Shown piece by piece: positions 62,317 through 64,000 of a stretch of DNA of 64,000 nt. The position numbers and the translations under genes are program-made. Each line of letters starts with the position of its first letter. The stretch's first letter is position 1. Source of the DNA: Comamonadaceae bacterium (lineage in GTDB: Bacteria; Pseudomonadota; Gammaproteobacteria; Burkholderiales; Burkholderiaceae_C); the NCBI GenBank assembly GCA_021299875.1, contig JAJTEW010000012.1, positions 1 through 64,000 on the forward strand, written 5' to 3'. A model generated the notes under the pieces. That model ran no database searches, had not been told where the DNA came from, and was given only the letters and a program-made list of their open reading frames with translations.

Positions 62317-63720
62317 ATGTTGAACCCCCATACCATCTTCACTCCGCGCACTTTCCCCCCCCAGTTGGTCAGTGCGCCTGAATTGCAGGCCTTGTTGTAT
62401 GACCATTTCTTAGGGGCAGAGGCGCATGCCGATCACGCGTGTGCCGACGTTTCACAGTGGCGTTCAAACGGCATGTCCACAGGCAAGACCGCTTTGCCTG
62501 ACAACCTGATTTTGTCGTCCCTGTCGGCCGCCGAGTTGGCCCATTTGGTGCCTCACCTCGAACGCATCACCTTGACCACAGGGCAGGTCATTGGCCAGCC
62601 TGGTCAAGCCTTGCAGCATGTTTACTTCCCCACGAGTTGCAGCTTGTCTTGGGTGTCACACACGGTCGATGGCGAGTCCGATGAGCTGGCGCTGGTGGGG
62701 CGCGATGGCCTGATCGGTGTGCCCTTGGTGTTGGGTGGCGCGGCCATGCAGCACACAGTGCAAGTGCAATGCGGCGGTGAAGCTTTGCGCATGGGCGCCG
62801 ATGTGTTCGTGCGGCAAATGTCTGCGCCATCGCGCCTGCACAAGTTGGCCTTGCTTTACGTGCAATGGCAAATGGGGCAGATGGCACAAAGCATTGTGTG
62901 CAGCCGTCACCATGCCGTGTCGGAGCGCCTGAGCCATTGGTTGCTGAGCAACGCCCAAGGCGCCAACTCCCAAGAGCTGCGCGTCACGCACGAAACCATT
63001 TCGCACATGTTGGGTGTGCGGCGCGAGTCGATCACCCAAGCCGCAGGACGATTCCAAGCGGCCGGCTGGATCGCCAACAGCCGAGGCAAGATCACCCTGA
63101 AAGACCCGGAGGGCTTGCGTTCGATGGCCTGTGAGTGCCAGGCGCGCAGCCAGCAGGAATCCAAACGCTACCTACAGCAACTGGCCCAATTGGCCCAGCA
63201 TGCCCCCCTGCATGGGGATGCAGGCCATGCTTCTGAACCTTTGGCACTGACGCCCTATGGTTTGCCCCCCGATACGCCCATGTCACTGAAGGGCGATTTG
63301 CAAAAATATGTCGATGCCTATGACTTTGCCCCGGTGGGCTTTGTCACCTTGGACGCCCAGGGGCGCATCCTTCAGACCAATTTGGCGGGCGCCATCTTGT
63401 TGGACATTCAGCGCTCGCAATGCCAGCACCATGCTTTTTCAGACTTTTTGGCCGACGAATCACAAGCGGCTTTTGCACATTTTCACCTTGAGGTCTTGGG
63501 CGGGCAGTGCAGTCGCCACTGCGTGGTGCACTTCACGGCCACGGTGCACCGCAGTGCCTTGCAGGTGCGGATTGATGCCACGGTGGACGAGTGGGGAGTC
63601 GAAAATCGGATGGTGCTGATCGATGTGAGCGACCCAACCCAATGGGCGGCCGGGCGCGATCCGCATTGGCCGGGCGACGCACGGCCCGCGGCTTTGCTCA
63701 ACCCGCTGCGCCGAATGTGA
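62317..63720 (+). CDS. Crp/Fnr-family regulator with C-terminal PAS domain
   Basis: 467 residues from the ATG at 62317 (TTTGGAG site). After about 60 residues comes a cNMP-binding-type domain (ITLTTGQVIGQPGQALQHVYFPTSCSLSW in character, LALVGRDGLIGVPLVLGG), then a winged helix (RVTHETISHMLGVRRESITQAAGRFQAAGWI) and, after a polar linker, a PAS domain (YDFAPVGFVTLDAQGRILQTNLAGAILL) to the end. The order Crp-HTH-PAS is unusual, as most Crp proteins end with the helix. The cNMP-contacting Arg/Glu pattern is not evident. It may regulate the preceding Tad genes. The 181-bp upstream spacer has no clear feature. Confidence 0.85.
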   Translation: MLNPHTIFTPRTFPPQLVSAPELQALLYDHFLGAEAHADHACADVSQWRSNGMSTGKTALPDNLILSSLSAAELAHLVPHLERITLTTGQVIGQPGQALQHVYFPTSCSLSWVSHTVDGESDELALVGRDGLIGVPLVLGGAAMQHTVQVQCGGEALRMGADVFVRQMSAPSRLHKLALLYVQWQMGQMAQSIVCSRHHAVSERLSHWLLSNAQGANSQELRVTHETISHMLGVRRESITQAAGRFQAAGWIANSRGKITLKDPEGLRSMACECQARSQQESKRYLQQLAQLAQHAPLHGDAGHASEPLALTPYGLPPDTPMSLKGDLQKYVDAYDFAPVGFVTLDAQGRILQTNLAGAILLDIQRSQCQHHAFSDFLADESQAAFAHFHLEVLGGQCSRHCVVHFTATVHRSALQVRIDATVDEWGVENRMVLIDVSDPTQWAAGRDPHWPGDARPAALLNPLRRM

Positions 63721-63786
63721 GGCTGTACCGGGGCGCCTGTCCTGGACAAGACACAGGGGCCTTGAGGCTTGGCTAAGATAGGCGGC

Positions 63787-64000
63787 ATGAAAAACCGTCA
63801 ATTGGCCTCTTTCTCCGTCAGCGCCATAGGCTTGGGCTGCATGAACCTCAGCCACGCGTATGGCGCACCTGTTTCGGCCCAGCAAGCCGAACGCGTGCTG
63901 CTCACCGCCTTGGACCAAGGCGTGACTTTTTTTGACACCGCCGCTTTGTATGGGTTTGGCACCAACGAGACCTTGGTCGGCCAAGTGATGAGGCCGCACC
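63787..64000 (+). CDS. Aldo/keto reductase family protein, 5' part
   Basis: Starts at the ATG at 63787 (MKNRQLASFSVSAIGLGCMNLSHAYG) and is cut by the window end after about 71 residues. VSAIGLGCMNLS is a typical aldo/keto reductase opening, and FFDTAALYGFGTNETLVGQ contains the Asp and Tyr that form part of the active site. It uses NADPH to reduce carbonyls. Substrate unknown. The 66-bp spacer from the Crp-PAS gene has no clear feature. Confidence 0.85.
   Translation, partial: MKNRQLASFSVSAIGLGCMNLSHAYGAPVSAQQAERVLLTALDQGVTFFDTAALYGFGTNETLVGQVMRPH

Overview
The window reads as a chromosomal segment of a betaproteobacterium, most likely order Burkholderiales and probably Comamonadaceae. The reasons are GC-rich coding with long antisense shadow frames, a tandem cphA'/cphA pair, a protocatechuate 4,5-cleavage operon led by a divergent LysR gene, a Bug/TctC-type binding protein inside a CoA catabolic operon, and a Tad pilus locus with betaproteobacterial-style content. 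No rRNA, tRNA, CRISPR array, insertion sequence or prophage is visible. Genes are densely packed and many overlap by the four bases ATGA.

Layout. 0-4.7 kb: the 3' end of an enoyl-CoA hydratase gene, an MscS channel, and a dctPQM TRAP transporter with an intrinsic-terminator hairpin between dctP and dctQ. 4.7-10.9 kb: a regulatory region with two strong dyads, then etfB-etfA, an acyl-CoA dehydrogenase, a nitronate monooxygenase and an acyltransferase-3 membrane protein. 10.9-18.6 kb: cyanophycin locus, cphA' and cphA on the minus strand, and divergently an ABC exporter with an unusual N-terminus plus a DUF1854 protein. 18.6-24.5 kb: a beta-CASP metallo-hydrolase, dnaJ, dnaK, grpE (sigma-32-like promoters) and an FKBP isomerase.

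24.6-49.3 kb is the most coherent part, an aromatic catabolism island. The minus-strand operon (crotonase, feruloyl-CoA synthetase-like ligase, thiolase, SDR, hot-dog thioesterase, TctC-type binding protein, acyl-CoA dehydrogenase, MarR, FAH-family enzyme) looks like a CoA-dependent beta-oxidation route from ferulate-type hydroxycinnamates to vanillate-type acids. After an unrelated chrA/MATE operon come a GntR regulator, a vanillate O-demethylase oxygenase and a stand-alone ferredoxin (vanillate to protocatechuate), an AEC carrier, a LysR regulator, and ligJ, ligK, a lone solute-binding lipoprotein gene, ligI, ligA, ligB, ligC and an MFS carrier (protocatechuate to pyruvate plus oxaloacetate). 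Nearly every step from a lignin-derived phenylpropanoid to central metabolism is therefore encoded in about 24 kb.

49.4-52.1 kb: aroE, a small cytochrome c, a 3-hydroxyisobutyrate-dehydrogenase-like gene and dgkA. 52.2-63.7 kb: a Tad/Flp pilus locus (flp, tadV, rcpC, rcpA, a lipoprotein, tadZ, tadA, tadB, a broken tadC; divergent tadE and tadG) followed by a Crp/Fnr-PAS fusion regulator. The window ends inside an aldo/keto reductase gene.

All functional names rest on reading motifs and remembering families; no database search was run.
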